A DNA stretch of 25,375 bases, from NCBI GenBank assembly GCA_002696965.1, contig NZUB01000018.1, positions 1 through 25,375 on the forward strand, given 5' to 3'. The position numbers and the translations under genes are program-made. Below are positions 23,854 to 25,375 of this stretch, piece by piece. The notes beneath the pieces are model-generated. The model did no database searches. It was not told the origin of the DNA and worked only from the letters and a program-made list of their open reading frames with translations. Every line of letters starts with the position of its first letter. Within the stretch, counting starts at the first letter, position 1. The stretch comes from Flavobacteriales bacterium. GTDB lineage: Bacteria; Bacteroidota; Bacteroidia; Flavobacteriales; TMED113.

Positions 23854-25375
23854 AAAAATTTAATTTTTATGAGACTTCTGTCTCTATTCGTTTTTTTGTG
23901 TTGTTCTTTAGGTTTTTCCCAAGATTTTGATTACACAATTACAGATGCCAACATGACAGTTCAGGTTGGTGCCGATGTATGTGCTTCTGTGATGGAGCCA
24001 GGCGATCTTCTAGGAGCCTTTTTTACTAACCCTGATGGTGACTTGCAAAATGCCGGTTATCTTTCATTTGAAGGGGATCAACTTGCAGTTGCGGTTTGGG
24101 CATCAGAATCAGGGCTTGATAATGGTTTCGCTCCTGGTGATGATATTCAGTGGGCAATGTATGACACTTCTGAACAAACAACAGTTCTTTTAGATTCAGA
24201 GATGAGCTCAACTCCGCCCTTTTCATCATCATTTGTTGCGAATGGTTTTGGACAAGTTCTTTCCCTTGCAGTTGCAGCTAGTGGTGGTTGTGATGATGAC
24301 GATGCATCTATGACGCCAATGGATTGTGCAACAGCAGTTGCGGTCTTTGGTTGTGATGGCACGTGGAACGGAATGACGGTTTCCGATGGTTGTCCAGTAA
24401 CTTGTGATGCTTGTGGTGGTGATTCAGGCCCAGTTTTAGGTTGTACAAATGAAGACGCTGATAACTATAATCCTTCTGCTACTGAGGATGATGGTACTTG
24501 TGTGATTTCAGGATGTATGTGTGACATTGCTTATAATTACAATTCTTCTGCTACTGAGGATGATGGCACATGTCTGGTATTATCTGGAGGATGTGGTGAT
24601 GCTACTGCACTGAACTATTCAGGTGATGATTGTACTAATGCTGCCTTTGTTGCTAATGATTGTGAATTTGAGGCACCAGAACCGGGGCCAATGGAATATA
24701 CAGTTACAGATGCGAACATGACTGTGCAAGTGGGCGCAGACGTTGTAACTATAAACAATGAAGCTCCTCCAGTAGGTTCTTTATTAGGCGCGTATTATAC
24801 AAATGATAATGGTGAGTTACTAAATGCGGGTTATTTACCATGGACTGGTGATCAATTGGCAGTGGCAGTTTGGGCATCAGAATCAGGGCTTGATAATGGT
24901 TTCGCTCCTGGTGAAGCAATTACCTGGGTTCTTCAAATAGGTGATGATCTTTTTGTTGCCGACGATGTAATAATGAATACTACTCCACCTTTCTCAGAAA
25001 CATTTGTTGCTAACGGATTTGGTCAAATCCTTAGTGCAGAATTCTCAGGTGAGTTTACTGCAGACACTCCAGGTTGTACAGACGATACAGCATGTAACTA
25101 CGACGATTCAGCTACGGATGATGACGGTTCATGTACATTTGCAGCAGAAAATTTTGACTGTGACGGCAATTGTACTGTAGATGTTGACTGTAATGGTGAG
25201 TGTGGCGGTGACGCAGTAGTAGATAACTGCGGTACTTGTGATAATGATGCTTCAAATGACTGTACACAAGATTGTGCAGGTGAATGGGGCGGTGACGCAG
25301 TAGTAGATAACTGTGGTACTTGTGATAATGATGCTTCAAATGACTGTACACAAGATTGTGCAGGTGAATGGGGCG
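23851..25375 (+). CDS. Large secreted Cys-rich repeat protein (3' end outside window)
   Basis: An open frame of 508 codons with no stop before the window edge. ATG 23851 follows an in-frame TAA at 23836. Signal peptide residues 1-24 (ending GFSQ). Two related ~115-residue domains lie at about 28-141 and 282-398, each with TDANMTVQVGAD, then AVWASESGLDNGFAPG, then FVANGFGQ. Between them are a Cys-rich ShK-like stretch (158-189: DCATAVAVFGCDG ... GCPVTCDAC) and DGSC modules at 197-217 and 221-241, with a worn one near 248-271. A further DGSC module is at 408-428, then GGDAVVDNCGTCDNDASNDC-type units from 452 on. Very rich in Asp, Cys and Gly, suggesting disulphides and possibly calcium binding (inference). 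Family knowledge: similar marine Bacteroidota proteins usually end in a T9SS domain; that end is not visible. Function unknown, probably surface or adhesion. Confidence 0.88.
   Translation, partial: MKNLIFMRLLSLFVFLCCSLGFSQDFDYTITDANMTVQVGADVCASVMEPGDLLGAFFTNPDGDLQNAGYLSFEGDQLAVAVWASESGLDNGFAPGDDIQWAMYDTSEQTTVLLDSEMSSTPPFSSSFVANGFGQVLSLAVAASGGCDDDDASMTPMDCATAVAVFGCDGTWNGMTVSDGCPVTCDACGGDSGPVLGCTNEDADNYNPSATEDDGTCVISGCMCDIAYNYNSSATEDDGTCLVLSGGCGDATALNYSGDDCTNAAFVANDCEFEAPEPGPMEYTVTDANMTVQVGADVVTINNEAPPVGSLLGAYYTNDNGELLNAGYLPWTGDQLAVAVWASESGLDNGFAPGEAITWVLQIGDDLFVADDVIMNTTPPFSETFVANGFGQILSAEFSGEFTADTPGCTDDTACNYDDSATDDDGSCTFAAENFDCDGNCTVDVDCNGECGGDAVVDNCGTCDNDASNDCTQDCAGEWGGDAVVDNCGTCDNDASNDCTQDCAGEWG
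24094..24140 (+). repeat. 47-bp perfect direct repeat, copy 1
   Basis: Encodes the VWASESGLDNGFAPG core of the first ~115-residue domain. It is identical at the DNA level to 24868-24914, 774 bp (258 codons) downstream, while flanking codons of the same domain differ. Confidence 0.9.
24439..24573 (+). repeat. Two consecutive DGSC-type modules
   Basis: 24439-24501 encodes GCTNEDADNYNPSATEDDGTC-type and 24511-24573 GCMCDIAYNYNSSATEDDGTC-type modules. Both end in DDGTC instead of DDGSC and share the NYNxSATEDDGTC half. Confidence 0.8.
24868..24914 (+). repeat. 47-bp perfect direct repeat, copy 2
   Basis: Second copy of 24094-24140, in the second ~115-residue domain and in the same reading frame. 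Confidence 0.9.
25072..25134 (+). repeat. DGSC module before the 84-bp array
   Basis: Encodes GCTDDTACNYDDSATDDDGSC-type sequence. The closest match in the window is the module of the small protein at 10773, as both keep the ACNY cysteine. Confidence 0.8.
25204..25375 (+). repeat. 84-bp tandem repeat array (continues past window)
   Basis: Two complete units (25204-25287 and 25288-25371) and the first 4 nt of a third. The units differ at one base (C at 25230, T at 25314; Cys is kept), so 83 of 84 match. Each encodes 28 residues: GGDAVVDNCGTCDNDASNDC followed by TQDCAGEW, with an upstream variant CNGEC at the entry. Confidence 0.9.

Noticed and set aside
25112..25351. His/Tyr-rich minus-strand ORF with internal repeats
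   Set aside because: Repeats merely mirror the 84-bp coding array on the plus strand, whose frame is open for 508 codons and gives a sensible Cys-rich protein.
25204..25375. Regularly spaced repeats suggestive of a CRISPR array
   Set aside because: Units are directly abutting with no spacers and keep one reading frame with a conserved cysteine pattern; no cas genes nearby.

Overview
The window is an AT-rich (by eye roughly one third G+C) chromosomal segment of a free-living, probably marine, member of the Bacteroidota, most like Flavobacteriales. The reasons are lineage-typical genes (PorZ, DUF4837, DUF4175, the EnvC-TatA-MltD neighbourhood), C-terminal type IX secretion (T9SS) sorting domains, TAnnTTTG-type promoter boxes, few clear Shine-Dalgarno sequences, and the DGSC and GGDAVVDNCGTC cysteine repeats that I know from marine flavobacterial surface proteins.

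Layout. (1) 1-4715, plus strand: an envelope operon with the end of an EnvC-like inactive LytM protein, TatA, GatA (amidotransferase), a MltD-like lytic transglycosylase with LysM, and a DUF4837 protein. Spacing is tight, from overlap to 40 nt. (2) 4699-10440, minus strand: PorZ, RecO and a TonB-dependent receptor, apparently one unit. The receptor ends by overlapping the DUF4837 gene tail to tail. (3) 10441-15700, plus strand: tRNA-Arg(UCG) followed by an accessory block of three exported proteins: a small Cys-rich DGSC protein with a very short sorting-like tail, a MORN-repeat protein, and a 1091-residue T9SS cargo carrying lamin-tail, chitobiase-C-like and CotH-kinase domains. (4) 15701-21446, minus strand: DUF4175, YbeY and MnmG, with a parS-like 16-bp palindrome touching the mnmG stop codon. 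(5) 21447-23543, plus strand: divergent promoters, then GltX, FolB and tRNA-Cys(GCA). (6) 23544-25375: an upstream region, then the first 508 codons of a large Cys-rich secreted repeat protein that runs off the window. It contains two copies of a ~115-residue domain, several DGSC modules and the start of an almost perfect 84-bp tandem array.

How the genes fit together: most of the window is standard housekeeping and envelope biology. The common theme of the accessory part is surface export. PorZ is a T9SS component; the CotH protein has a T9SS sorting domain, and the small DGSC protein and the truncated giant look like further cargo. Points worth a second look are a G10 run inside porZ (possible phase variation), the parS-like site, a 15-nt start-site sequence shared by the two large secreted-protein genes, and the near-identical repeats in the giant gene. 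I see no CRISPR array, insertion sequence, prophage or toxin-antitoxin system.
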